Positions 42,867-51,444 of a DNA stretch of 64,000 bases are shown here, piece after piece. The stretch is from Methylobacterium sp. UNC378MF. GTDB lineage: Bacteria; Pseudomonadota; Alphaproteobacteria; Rhizobiales; Beijerinckiaceae. Position numbers and translations under genes: made by a program. Each line of letters opens with the position of its first letter. Position 1 is the stretch's first letter. The notes under the pieces are model-generated. The model saw only the letters and a list, made by a program, of their open reading frames with translations, had not been told where the DNA came from and searched no databases. The DNA lies in contig NZ_FMWU01000015.1 of NCBI RefSeq assembly GCF_900103195.1, forward strand, positions 116,909 to 180,908, written 5' to 3'.

Positions 42867-45800
42867 ATGTCTGAGACCGTCAGGACCGCGGATCTGCCCT
42901 TCCTCGCGGAGGGCGGGGCGATGGGCGCCCGAATGCGCGCCCACGAGTGGTCCGGCTCGCCCCTCGGACCGCCAGACACCTGGCGTCCCTGCCTGCAGGC
43001 GACGCTGAGCCTGATCCTGGGATCGCGGTTCCCGATGTTCGTGGCGTTCGGGCCCGACCTCGTCTTCCTCTACAACGACGCCTATGCGGAGATCCTCGGC
43101 GACAAGCATCCCGCGGCGCTCGGCGCGCGCTTCCGCGACGTCTGGTCAGAGATCTGGCCGGAGATCGGCCCCCTGATCGACCGGGCGCTCGCAGGCGCGG
43201 CGACGTGGTCCGAGAACATGCCGCTGACCATGAACCGGCACGGCTATGACGAGCCGACCTGGTTCACCTTCTCGTACGCGCCGGTGCGCGACGAGGCCGG
43301 CCGGGTCGTCGGCCTGCACTGCGCCTGCACGGAGACGACCGGCCGCGTCCAGGCCGAGGCGCGCCTGCGCGAGGCGGAGGCGCGGATCCGGGCGCTCACC
43401 GACCACCTCCCGGGCGGCTACGTCTATCAGCTCGCCACGGGCCTGGATGGCGCGGACCGGCGCTTCGTCTACGTCTCGCAGGGCTTCGAGCGCATGACCG
43501 GCGTGCCGGCCGAGGCGGTGCTCGCCGACCCGGCCGTCGCCTACGACCTCATCCTTCCGGAATACCGGGCCGGCATCGCCGAGGCCGAGGCCGCCGCGAT
43601 CCGCGATGTCGCGCATTTCGATGTCGAGGCGCCGATGCGCCGGCCCGACGGCACCCGCGTCTGGACGCGCATCATCTCGGCCCCCCGGCGCGTCGGCGAC
43701 ACCCTGGTCTGGGACGGGCTGCATCTCGACGACACCCTGCGCCGCCGGACCGAGGAGCAGCTGCGGGAGAGCGAGCGGCGCCTGCGGCTGGCCACCGAGT
43801 CGGCGGAGATCGGCCTCTGGGACGTCGACGTCGTCGCCGACACCCTGTTCTGGCCGGCGCGGGTCAAGGCCATGTTCGGAATCTCGGCCGAGGTGCCGGT
43901 CTCGATGGCCGATTACTACGCGGGCCTGCATCCTGAAGACCGAGAGGCGACGAGCGCGGCCTACGCCTCCGCCCTCGATCCTGCGCGGCGCGCCCTGTAC
44001 GACGTCGAGTACCGCACCGTCGGCAAGGAGGACGGGGTCGTGCGCTGGATCGCCGCCAAGGGGCGCGGGATCTTCGAGGGCGAACGCTGCGTGCGGGTGA
44101 TCGGCACGGCGATCGACATCACCGCCCGCAAGCAGGCCGAGGAGGCCCTGCGCGCCAGCGAGGCGCAGTTCCGGGTCCTGTCGCAGGTGCTGCCGAACTT
44201 CGTCTGGGCGACCGACGCGGCCGGGGCGGCGAACTGGTTCAACGAGCGCGTCTACGCCTATGCGGGCCGGGAGCCCGGCACCCTCGAGGGCGCGGGCTGG
44301 CGGGGGATCATCCATCCCGACGATCAGGACCGGGTCGCCGCGGAATGGCGGGCGGCCGTCCGATCGCGGGCCGACTACCAGTCCGAGTACCGCCTGCGCC
44401 GCGCCGACGGCACCTATCGCTGGTTCCTGGCGCGGGCGCAGCCGGTCCTGGCGGCGGACGGCACGGTCACCCGCTGGGTCGGCACCAGCACCGACATCGA
44501 CGACCAGAAGCGGCTCATGGCCGAGCTCGTGCGCTTCAACGAGACCCTGGAGCAGCGCGTGGCCGAGCGCACGGCCGAGCACGACCGGGTCTGGCGCAAC
44601 TCGCGCGACCTGCTGGCCGTCATCGGGGCCGACGGCATCTTCCGCGCGGTCAATCCGGCCTGGCACACCATTCTCGGGCACGAGCCGGCCGAGGTGGTCG
44701 GCCACAGCTTCCTGGACTTCATCTGGCCCGAGGATGCGGGCCCGACCCAGGCGGCGCTCGAAGCCGCCGCGGCCGCGCGCGACCTGACCGATTTCGAGAA
44801 CCGCTACCGGCACAAGGACGGCACCCCGCGCCTGATCTCCTGGCGCACCTCCGTCGAGGGCGACCGCGTCTACGCCTACGGCCGCGACGTCACCGCCGAG
44901 AAGGCCCAGGCCGAGGCACTCCGGCACGCCGAGGAGGCGCTACGGCAGTCGCAGAAGCTGGAAGCGGTGGGCCAGCTCACGGGCGGCGTGGCGCACGACT
45001 TCAATAACCTCCTGACGATCATCCGCTCGTCGGTGGACTTCCTGCGCCGGCCGGATCTCGCGGAGGAACGCCGGTCCCGCTACCTCAACGCCGTCTCGGA
45101 GACGGTGGACCGTGCGGCCAAGCTCACCGGGCAGCTCCTCGCCTTCGCCCGACGGCAGGCGCTGAAACCCGAGACCCTCGATGTCGGGGCGCGGCTGCGC
45201 GGCGTGGCCGACCTGCTCGATACGGTCACGGGGGCCCGCATCACGGTGGTGACCGAGCTACCGGACCATCCCTGCTTCGTCCGGGTGGACCTCAGCCAGT
45301 TCGAGACCGCCCTGGTCAACATGGCGGTGAACGCCCGGGACGCGATGGACGGCGCCGGCACGCTGACCCTGCGGCTGCGCTGCGGCGCGGCGCTGCCGCC
45401 GATCCGCGGCCATGCGGGCGCTGCCGGGCCGTTCGCGGCGATCGCCCTCGTCGACACCGGCACCGGCATCGGGCCGGACGTCCTGGCGCGGGTGTTCGAG
45501 CCGTTCTTCACCACCAAGGAAGTCGGCAAGGGTACCGGCCTCGGCCTGTCCCAGGTCTTCGGCTTCGCCAAGCAGTCGGGCGGCGACGTCGCCGTGGAGA
45601 GCGCGCCCGGCCGCGGCGCGACCTTCACGCTCTACCTGCCGCAGGTCGAGCCCGAGCCGTCCGGCGGCGATGCTGCCGCGGAGACGGCCGAGATCGATCC
45701 GGGCGGCGCGGGGCAGCGGGTGCTGGTGGTGGAGGACAATATCGAGGTCGGCCGCTTCGCCACGCAGATCCTGGAGGATCTCGGCTACGCCACGACCTGG

Positions 45801-46097
45801 GCGGCGAATGCCGAGGAGGCGCTCGATCAGCTCGGGGCCGACGGCGCGACCTTCGACGTCGTGTTCTCGGACGTGGTCATGCCCGGCATGGGCGGGATCG
45901 AACTGGCCCGGATCCTCCGTCGGCGGATGCCGCACCTGCCGGTGGTGCTGGCATCCGGCTACAGCCATGTCCTCGCCCAGGAAGGGACCCGCGGCTTCGA
46001 ATTGCTGCACAAGCCATACTCGGCCGACCAGGTCTCGCGCGTGCTGCGCAAGGTCATCGGCAGGAGGCGGGCGCGGCCGAAACCCACGCGGACCTGA
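42867..46097 (+). CDS. Multi-PAS hybrid histidine kinase
   Basis: 1076 residues from ATG 42867. A first PAS-like segment typical of this family (MFVAFGPDLVFLYNDAYAEILGDKHP), then several PAS/PAC repeats with recurring R-W motifs (VRWIAAKGRGIFEGERCVRVIG, YRWFLARAQPVLAADG, TRWVGTSTDI), HisKA with LTGGVAHDFNNLLTI, HATPase (FFTTKEVGKGTGLGLSQVFGFAKQ) and a C-terminal receiver (VLVVEDNIEVGRFA; Asp in DVVFSDVVMPGMGG). It lies 215 bp after the preceding kinase, on the same strand. No Cys in a LOV context was seen, so it is probably not a blue-light sensor; ligand unknown. Confidence 0.92.
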   Translation: MSETVRTADLPFLAEGGAMGARMRAHEWSGSPLGPPDTWRPCLQATLSLILGSRFPMFVAFGPDLVFLYNDAYAEILGDKHPAALGARFRDVWSEIWPEIGPLIDRALAGAATWSENMPLTMNRHGYDEPTWFTFSYAPVRDEAGRVVGLHCACTETTGRVQAEARLREAEARIRALTDHLPGGYVYQLATGLDGADRRFVYVSQGFERMTGVPAEAVLADPAVAYDLILPEYRAGIAEAEAAAIRDVAHFDVEAPMRRPDGTRVWTRIISAPRRVGDTLVWDGLHLDDTLRRRTEEQLRESERRLRLATESAEIGLWDVDVVADTLFWPARVKAMFGISAEVPVSMADYYAGLHPEDREATSAAYASALDPARRALYDVEYRTVGKEDGVVRWIAAKGRGIFEGERCVRVIGTAIDITARKQAEEALRASEAQFRVLSQVLPNFVWATDAAGAANWFNERVYAYAGREPGTLEGAGWRGIIHPDDQDRVAAEWRAAVRSRADYQSEYRLRRADGTYRWFLARAQPVLAADGTVTRWVGTSTDIDDQKRLMAELVRFNETLEQRVAERTAEHDRVWRNSRDLLAVIGADGIFRAVNPAWHTILGHEPAEVVGHSFLDFIWPEDAGPTQAALEAAAAARDLTDFENRYRHKDGTPRLISWRTSVEGDRVYAYGRDVTAEKAQAEALRHAEEALRQSQKLEAVGQLTGGVAHDFNNLLTIIRSSVDFLRRPDLAEERRSRYLNAVSETVDRAAKLTGQLLAFARRQALKPETLDVGARLRGVADLLDTVTGARITVVTELPDHPCFVRVDLSQFETALVNMAVNARDAMDGAGTLTLRLRCGAALPPIRGHAGAAGPFAAIALVDTGTGIGPDVLARVFEPFFTTKEVGKGTGLGLSQVFGFAKQSGGDVAVESAPGRGATFTLYLPQVEPEPSGGDAAAETAEIDPGGAGQRVLVVEDNIEVGRFATQILEDLGYATTWAANAEEALDQLGADGATFDVVFSDVVMPGMGGIELARILRRRMPHLPVVLASGYSHVLAQEGTRGFELLHKPYSADQVSRVLRKVIGRRRARPKPTRT

Positions 46098-46216
46098 CGC
46101 ACGGGCGGATCCAGCCGGGGCAGACCTGCACCGGGGCGAACCTGCACCGGGACCGAATCGTGACATGCCGGGCGTCGGGCCGCTGCCGGGCGAGATCGGG
46201 GTCCTAGATCAGGTCC

Positions 46217-47347
46217 ATGTCCCCGCCGTTTCCCATGACCCGCGCGGCCGGCCTTGAGGCCCTGGCGGCCTTCCTGGCCGGTCCCGGCGCCGCCTATACC
46301 GCGGCTCGCAACACCGATCGCGGGCCCGGCGCGACGCCGACAACCTCCGCCCTGTCGCCCTACCTGCGCCGCCGGTTGCTGACCGAGGACGAGGTCGCCC
46401 GGGCGGCGCAGCGCGCCTTCGGCCCCGCGGGTGCGGCGGCCTTCGTCTCGGAGGTGTTCTGGCGAACCTATTTCAAGGGCCATCTCGAAACCCATCCTGG
46501 CGCCTGGACGGCGTATCGCGACGGGCTGGCGGCCGCGCGGGCGCGCCTTTCGGCCGAGCCCGGCCTGCGCCGGACCTACGAACAGGCTGCGGCGGGGCGC
46601 ACGGGCCTCGATGGCTTCGATGCCTGGGCCTCCCACCTCACCCAGGAGGGCTGGCTGCACAACCACGCCCGCATGTGGTTCGCCTCGATCTGGATATTCA
46701 CCCTGCGCCTGCCCTGGGAGCTGGGGGCCGACCTGTTCCTGCGGCACCTGCTCGACGGCGACCCGGCCAGCAACACCCTGTCCTGGCGGTGGGTGGCCGG
46801 CCTCCACACCCGGGGCAAACCCTACCGCGCGCGACGCGACAACATCCGGCACTACACCGACGGGCGCCACGATCCCGCCGGGCTCGACGAGACCGCCGCG
46901 CCGCTGGAGGAGGCGATGCCGCCGCGGGAGGTGCCCCTTGCCCCGGCCGATTCCCCGCCCGACGGCGCGGTCGCCCTGCTGCTGCATCTCGACGACCTGC
47001 ATCCCGAGAGCCTCCCCCTCGGGCCCGCGGGGGTGGCCCGCATTGGCGGCCTGCTCGCCCACGCCGAGGGGGCGGTCGACCAAGTCCGCGCGGCCGACGC
47101 GGCGGCTCTGGCCGACGCCCTGGCCCGCGCCGAGGCCCATTTCGGCTGCCCGGCCGCGCCCGTGCACGACGGCTGGGCCGGCGCGCTGCCTGTGGTAACT
47201 CCCTGGGCACCGGTCGGCCCCTCGGCGGAGGCCCTGCCGCCGGGCTGCCTCCGGGTCCGCCGATCCTGGGATTCCCGGGCTTGGCCCCTGGCCACCCGCG
47301 GCTTCTTCCGCCTCCGGAGCGCGATCCCCGATCTGATGGGGGCCTGA
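46217..47347 (+). CDS. Photolyase/cryptochrome-type FAD-binding protein without N-terminal antenna domain
   Basis: 376 residues. The helical FAD domain of photolyases starts at the N-terminus: TTSALSPYLRRRLLTEDEV, FVSEVFWRTYFKGH, LTQEGWLHNHARMWFASIWIF, LPWELGADLFLRHLLDGDPASNTLSWRWVAGLHTRGKPYRARRDNIRHYTDGRH. The usual alpha/beta antenna domain does not precede it. Instead about 140 residues follow the FAD domain (VALLLHLDDLHPES to IPDLMGA), which may be a rearranged or novel domain. FAD-dependent photoreception or repair is likely; which one is unknown. In a light-signalling block with a bacteriophytochrome and SOUL protein. ATG 46235 is an alternative start. Confidence 0.85.
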   Translation: MSPPFPMTRAAGLEALAAFLAGPGAAYTAARNTDRGPGATPTTSALSPYLRRRLLTEDEVARAAQRAFGPAGAAAFVSEVFWRTYFKGHLETHPGAWTAYRDGLAAARARLSAEPGLRRTYEQAAAGRTGLDGFDAWASHLTQEGWLHNHARMWFASIWIFTLRLPWELGADLFLRHLLDGDPASNTLSWRWVAGLHTRGKPYRARRDNIRHYTDGRHDPAGLDETAAPLEEAMPPREVPLAPADSPPDGAVALLLHLDDLHPESLPLGPAGVARIGGLLAHAEGAVDQVRAADAAALADALARAEAHFGCPAAPVHDGWAGALPVVTPWAPVGPSAEALPPGCLRVRRSWDSRAWPLATRGFFRLRSAIPDLMGA

Positions 47348-47438
47348 TGCCGCAGCCCGGAGGCGACCGGCAGGCGCGGCGCCATCTGTTCGAAAGGCCG
47401 CACGGGCGGCGCCTGCGCCCGCTCTCGGAGGTTCCGCC

Positions 47439-48044
47439 ATGGACAGGGTCATGTACGCGCTCGTCACCCTGTTGGAGGCGATCCTCGGGATCTTCGGCGT
47501 GCGGGCGCTCTACGAGCAGCCCGCCTACACGGTCGTCGAGCGCCTCGACCGCGGGGTCGAGATCCGGTCCTACGCGCCGCGCCGCGCGGTCGAGACCGAC
47601 GCACGCGGGCAGGGCGACGGCGACGCCTTCGGGCGGCTGTTCCGCTACATCACCGGCGCGAACCGGGCGGGCGAGCGCATCGCCATGACGGCGCCGGTGG
47701 AGAGCGGCGGCCAGCGCATCGCCATGACGGTCCCGGTGGAGCAGGCCGGGACCGGCACGATGCGGTTCTTCCTGCCGCGCTCGGTGGCGGCGGCCGGGGC
47801 GCCGGCGCCGACCGAGCCGGGGGTCCGGCTGGTCGAGGTCCCGGCCGAGCGGATCGCGGCCCTGCGCTTCTCCGGCCGCCTCACCCCGGAGGCGCGGGCC
47901 GCGCAGACGCGCATCCTCGCCGCGGTCCTGGCGGCGGCCGGCCGCGCACCGGCGGGGGCGCCGTTCGTCATGGGGTACGACCCGCCCTTCGCGATCCCGT
48001 TCCTGCGCCGGAACGAGGTCGCCGTCCGCCTGTCCCCGCCGTGA
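47439..48044 (+). CDS. SOUL haem-binding family protein
   Basis: 201 residues. An N-terminal hydrophobic helix (YALVTLLEAILGIFGVRAL) may anchor it in the membrane. The SOUL domain follows: YTVVERLDRGVEIRSYAPRRAVET, AFGRLFRYITGANRAGERIAMTAPV, RIAMTVPVEQ, MRFFLPRSV, and the end VMGYDPPFAIPFLRRNEVAVRL. SOUL proteins bind haem or porphyrin; here it lies 91 bp downstream of the photolyase-like gene, a pairing I believe to recur in bacteria. Its role may be haem delivery or scavenging. Confidence 0.9.
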   Translation: MDRVMYALVTLLEAILGIFGVRALYEQPAYTVVERLDRGVEIRSYAPRRAVETDARGQGDGDAFGRLFRYITGANRAGERIAMTAPVESGGQRIAMTVPVEQAGTGTMRFFLPRSVAAAGAPAPTEPGVRLVEVPAERIAALRFSGRLTPEARAAQTRILAAVLAAAGRAPAGAPFVMGYDPPFAIPFLRRNEVAVRLSPP

Positions 48045-48108
48045 GCCCGGGTCTTGTCCCGGCGGCCGGGCGCAGGGCATCGGACGCCGCCGCCCGCCAC
48101 CGCTCTCA

Positions 48109-48186
48109 TTGCGCAATTATCCCGGGATATTCTTCACAATAGTCCCGAAGACTTGCGCTAATCTTTGCGCTTTGTGGACTTTGCGC
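48109..48186. promoter_or_regulatory. Repeated TTGCGC elements upstream of the TonB receptor
   Basis: A perfect 10-bp palindrome ATTGCGCAAT (48109-48118) and three further TTGCGC copies at 48153, 48165 and 48181, in an A/T-rich intergenic stretch 150-225 nt before the receptor's ATG. Repeats and palindrome suggest binding of a dimeric regulator. No Fur, Irr or RirA consensus was recognised. Confidence 0.45.
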
Positions 48187-48333
48187 CACAGACCCGATCA
48201 TTCGCGCCTCCAGATCGTCCCCGACGGGGATTAAACAGAATGTGAATTGAGATCGCGACCCGGCCCGAGATCAGTGAGGCTCACGCAGCCGACGAGAAGC
48301 GGCGCGTGCCATGAATTCAGGTTGGGGGAAGAT

Positions 48334-50940
48334 ATGCGTGCCCTGCGAGGCAGCTTGATCGCGTCCGTGGCGCTGTTGCCCGGTGTCGCGCAAGCTCAAC
48401 AAGCCGTCACCCTCGGTGAGATCAGCGTCGTCTCGACGTCGCCGCTGGGTGTGGGCGGCGGCAATTCCAGCGGCGCGCAGAACCTCGACACCCTCGCCCA
48501 GGACGCGCCGATGCTGCCGGTCCCGGCCGGCGGGGTGCGGCTGCGCGGCTCCGAGCAGCCGCTCAACAAGATCCCCAGCACCGTCGAGACCGTCACGGCG
48601 CGGCAGATCGCGGTCGATCAGGGCTCCGACAACGTGATCGCCACGCTGGCGCGGCGGACCCCCGGGGTGAACCTCAACGATTCGCAGGGCAACGCGAACC
48701 GGGTCGACCTCAGCTACCGCGGCTTCACGGCCTCGTCGGTGCAGGGCGTGCCGCAGGGGCTGGCCGTCTACCAGAACGGCGTGCGCATCAACGAGGCCTT
48801 CGGCGACGTCGTCAATTTCGACCTGATCCCCCCGCAGGCGATCCAGCGCATCGACGTCGTCACCGGCAACCCGGTCTTCGGCCTCAACGCCCTCGGCGGC
48901 GCGGTCAACATCCAGATGAAGAACGGCTTCACCTGGCAGGGCACCGAGATCTCAGCCTGGGGCGGATCGGACGCGCGCACCGCCGGCTACCTCGAGTACG
49001 GCAAGATCTCCGGCCCCTGGAGCTTCTACGTCACCGGCGACGGCCTGAACGACCGCGGCTGGCGCTACCAGAACCCAAGCACGATCGGCCGGCTCTACGG
49101 CGATATCGGCTACCGCTCGCAGGATTCGGAGTTCCACCTGATCGGGCTCGCTGCCCGCAGCTTCTACGGCGCGGCCGCGGCCACGCCGGTGGACTTCACC
49201 CATCTCGATCCGCGGGCGATCTTCACCTACCCGCAGACCCAGACGACGCAGGTCGGCACGCTCCAGCTGACCGGCCGGGTCGACCTCTCGCCGACCTGGG
49301 ATCTCGCCGGCAACGCCTATTACCGGCGCTTCAGCGAGACCTACGTCGACGGCAACCAGGGTAACTTCGAGAATTGCAGCAGCCGCTCAAGCTTCCGGGG
49401 CTTCCTCTGCTACCAGGACGACGCGTTCAACGTGAACGCGCCGCCCACCAGCCAGGTGGCGGCGCGCCGGGCCTACGCCAACCAGTTCGCGATCCTCGGC
49501 CTGAACAACCGGACGATCCCGTTCCTGCGGAACATCCCGTACGGCACGATCGACACGACCCTCACCCAGGCCGAATCCTACGGCGGCTCGCTCCAGGCGG
49601 CCAACCGCGACCGGATCTTCGGCCTGAACAATGCCTTCGTGGTCGGCGGCAGCGTCGACGCCTCCACCTTCGCGTTCAAGTCGTCCAGCACCCTGGGCGT
49701 GATCAACCCGAACCTGTCGATCACCACCGACCCGAACAACCCGTATTACGGCACGATCCCGGGCCTCGGCACGCCGGACATCCGCACCCTCGGGGCGATC
49801 GGCCTCGCGCCGAGCAATGTCAGCGGCTCGACCCTGTATCTCGGCCTCTACGCCACCGACACGCTGGACGTGACTGGCCGGCTGTCGCTGACCGGCGGCT
49901 TCCGGCTCAACTACGCCCGCATCCAGACCCGGGACCAGACCGGGTTCTCGCCGGACGTGACCGGCGCCCACGAGTATACCAAGGTCAACCCGCTCGCGGG
50001 CCTGACCTACCAGTTCGACCCGGCGCTCAACCTCTACGGCAGCTACTCGGAGTCGAACCGCGCGCCGACCCCGCTGGAACTGTCCTGCTCAAGCCCGACC
50101 CAGCCGTGCCTGCTGCCGAACTCGCTGGTGGCGGATCCGCCGCTCAAGCAGGTCACCGGCCGGACCTACGAGGCCGGCTTCCGCGGCGTGATCCCGGCCT
50201 TCCTGTCCGGCGGCGCCCTCACCTACAAGGCCGGTGTCTACCGCACCGACCTGACCAACGACCTCTATCAGGTCGCCGTCGCCGGCAACGCCGCCCGCGC
50301 CTACTACATCAACGTCCCGGCGACCCGGCGCCAGGGTATCGAGGTCAGCGCCGAGTACGCGGTCACGCCTGACCTGCTGGTCTACGCCAACTACGCCCTG
50401 GTCGACGCGACCTTCCAGTTCAACGCGACCCTCTCGTCGCCCAACAACCCGCTGGCGAGCACGGGTGCGGCCGGCGGCGCCGTGGGCGGCGACGTGATCC
50501 CGAACGGCGGCATCCGCGTCCGGCCGGGCGACAAGATCCCGCTGATCCCCGATCATCAGATCAAGGCGGGCTTCGAGTACAGCATCACCCCGAACTGGCG
50601 CTTCGGCCTCAACGTCTCGGCCTTCTCGTCGTCCTACTACCGGGGCGACGAATCGAACCTCAACCGCAAGCTGCCGGCCTACTACGTGATGAACCTGACG
50701 ACGAAGTATCAGGTCAGCAAGAACCTGGAGATCTTCGGGCTGATCACCAACCTGACCAACAACCGCTACGCCACGTTCGGCACCTTCGCGGAGACGGGGA
50801 CGGTCGCCGGCAACCTGTCGATCAACGACCCGCGGACCACGACCCTGGCGCAGCCGCTCTCGATCTACGCCGGCCTGACCTACCGGTTCGGGGCGGATCC
50901 GGTGCCGATGGCGCCGGAGCCGATCATCCGGAAGTACTGA
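48334..50940 (+). CDS. TonB-dependent outer-membrane receptor
   Basis: 868 residues with a signal peptide (MRALRGSLIASVALLPGVAQAQQ) and a TonB-box-like VTLGEISVV just after it. The plug (about 60-210; KIPSTVETVTARQIA, VDLSYRGFTASSVQG, RIDVVTGNPVFGLNALGGAVNIQMK) is followed by a 22-strand barrel ending YAGLTYRFGADPVPMAPEPIIRKY. No N-terminal signalling extension, so not FecA-type transcriptional signalling. The substrate is not readable; iron-siderophore, cobalamin or lanthanophore are options. It stands alone with no ABC or periplasmic partners. Regulation is likely through the TTGCGC repeats. Confidence 0.92.
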   Translation: MRALRGSLIASVALLPGVAQAQQAVTLGEISVVSTSPLGVGGGNSSGAQNLDTLAQDAPMLPVPAGGVRLRGSEQPLNKIPSTVETVTARQIAVDQGSDNVIATLARRTPGVNLNDSQGNANRVDLSYRGFTASSVQGVPQGLAVYQNGVRINEAFGDVVNFDLIPPQAIQRIDVVTGNPVFGLNALGGAVNIQMKNGFTWQGTEISAWGGSDARTAGYLEYGKISGPWSFYVTGDGLNDRGWRYQNPSTIGRLYGDIGYRSQDSEFHLIGLAARSFYGAAAATPVDFTHLDPRAIFTYPQTQTTQVGTLQLTGRVDLSPTWDLAGNAYYRRFSETYVDGNQGNFENCSSRSSFRGFLCYQDDAFNVNAPPTSQVAARRAYANQFAILGLNNRTIPFLRNIPYGTIDTTLTQAESYGGSLQAANRDRIFGLNNAFVVGGSVDASTFAFKSSSTLGVINPNLSITTDPNNPYYGTIPGLGTPDIRTLGAIGLAPSNVSGSTLYLGLYATDTLDVTGRLSLTGGFRLNYARIQTRDQTGFSPDVTGAHEYTKVNPLAGLTYQFDPALNLYGSYSESNRAPTPLELSCSSPTQPCLLPNSLVADPPLKQVTGRTYEAGFRGVIPAFLSGGALTYKAGVYRTDLTNDLYQVAVAGNAARAYYINVPATRRQGIEVSAEYAVTPDLLVYANYALVDATFQFNATLSSPNNPLASTGAAGGAVGGDVIPNGGIRVRPGDKIPLIPDHQIKAGFEYSITPNWRFGLNVSAFSSSYYRGDESNLNRKLPAYYVMNLTTKYQVSKNLEIFGLITNLTNNRYATFGTFAETGTVAGNLSINDPRTTTLAQPLSIYAGLTYRFGADPVPMAPEPIIRKY

Positions 50941-51164
50941 TCCCGTCCAGAAAACGACGATGGGCGGGGCCGCGGGATCCGCGGTCCCTCTCCTGTTTCG
51001 AATCCCCGGATTCATCAGGTCTAGGGGTCTTCGCGGCCGAGAGATAAGGCCCGGTCTTTCAAACTCAGATGCGTGCGGCCGCCGATCCGATCTGTATCCA
51101 TGCTCGGCCGCTGGTGAGGCTTGCGGGCGCCCCCGCCCCGATCATCCCGATCCCGGAGATCCCC

Positions 51165-51395
51165 GTGCCGCGCTACTTCATCGACACCGCTGACCACGTC
51201 GAGGTCCGGGACGACGAGGGCAGCGTGCTGGCGGACCGGGCGGCCCTGCGGGACCTGCTGCGCCGGACCCTGACGGCGCTCCTGCACGACGAGGGCGCGG
51301 CGACCGGGGTGAACGACTTCACCGCCCGGGCCTACGACGAGGACGGCCGCCTCGTGATGCGGGCCCGGGCCAGCTTCCACATCGTGGACCCGTAG
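51165..51395 (+). CDS. DUF6894 small protein
   Basis: 76 residues starting MPRYFIDTADHVEVRDDEGSVLADRAALRDLLRRTL and ending VMRARASFHIVDP; this beta-alpha-beta layout with PRYFIDT start is the DUF6894 family, common in Methylobacterium and other Hyphomicrobiales. The GTG at 51165 is placed by a GGAG at 51154-51157; the in-frame ATG at 51069 would add 32 residues with no family match. Function unknown. Confidence 0.88.
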   Translation: MPRYFIDTADHVEVRDDEGSVLADRAALRDLLRRTLTALLHDEGAATGVNDFTARAYDEDGRLVMRARASFHIVDP

Positions 51396-51406
51396 AGCGG
51401 GCCTTC

Positions 51407-51436
51407 GCGGGGACGCCCGGTACCGGGCGTCCCCGC
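51407..51436. terminator. 30-bp perfect palindrome between convergent genes
   Basis: Two 15-nt arms (GCGGGGACGCCCGGT and its exact complement) meet at GGTACC, in the 49-bp gap between the DUF6894 gene and the end of the molybdopterin subunit gene. Both genes would run into it, so a bidirectional terminator or replication/transcription barrier is likely; no T-runs. Confidence 0.55.
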
Positions 51437-51444
51437 AGACCGGC

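Noticed and set aside
48334..50940. Naming the TonB receptor as the lanthanide receptor LutH
   Set aside because: No lut transport genes are adjacent, and sequence alone does not give the substrate.
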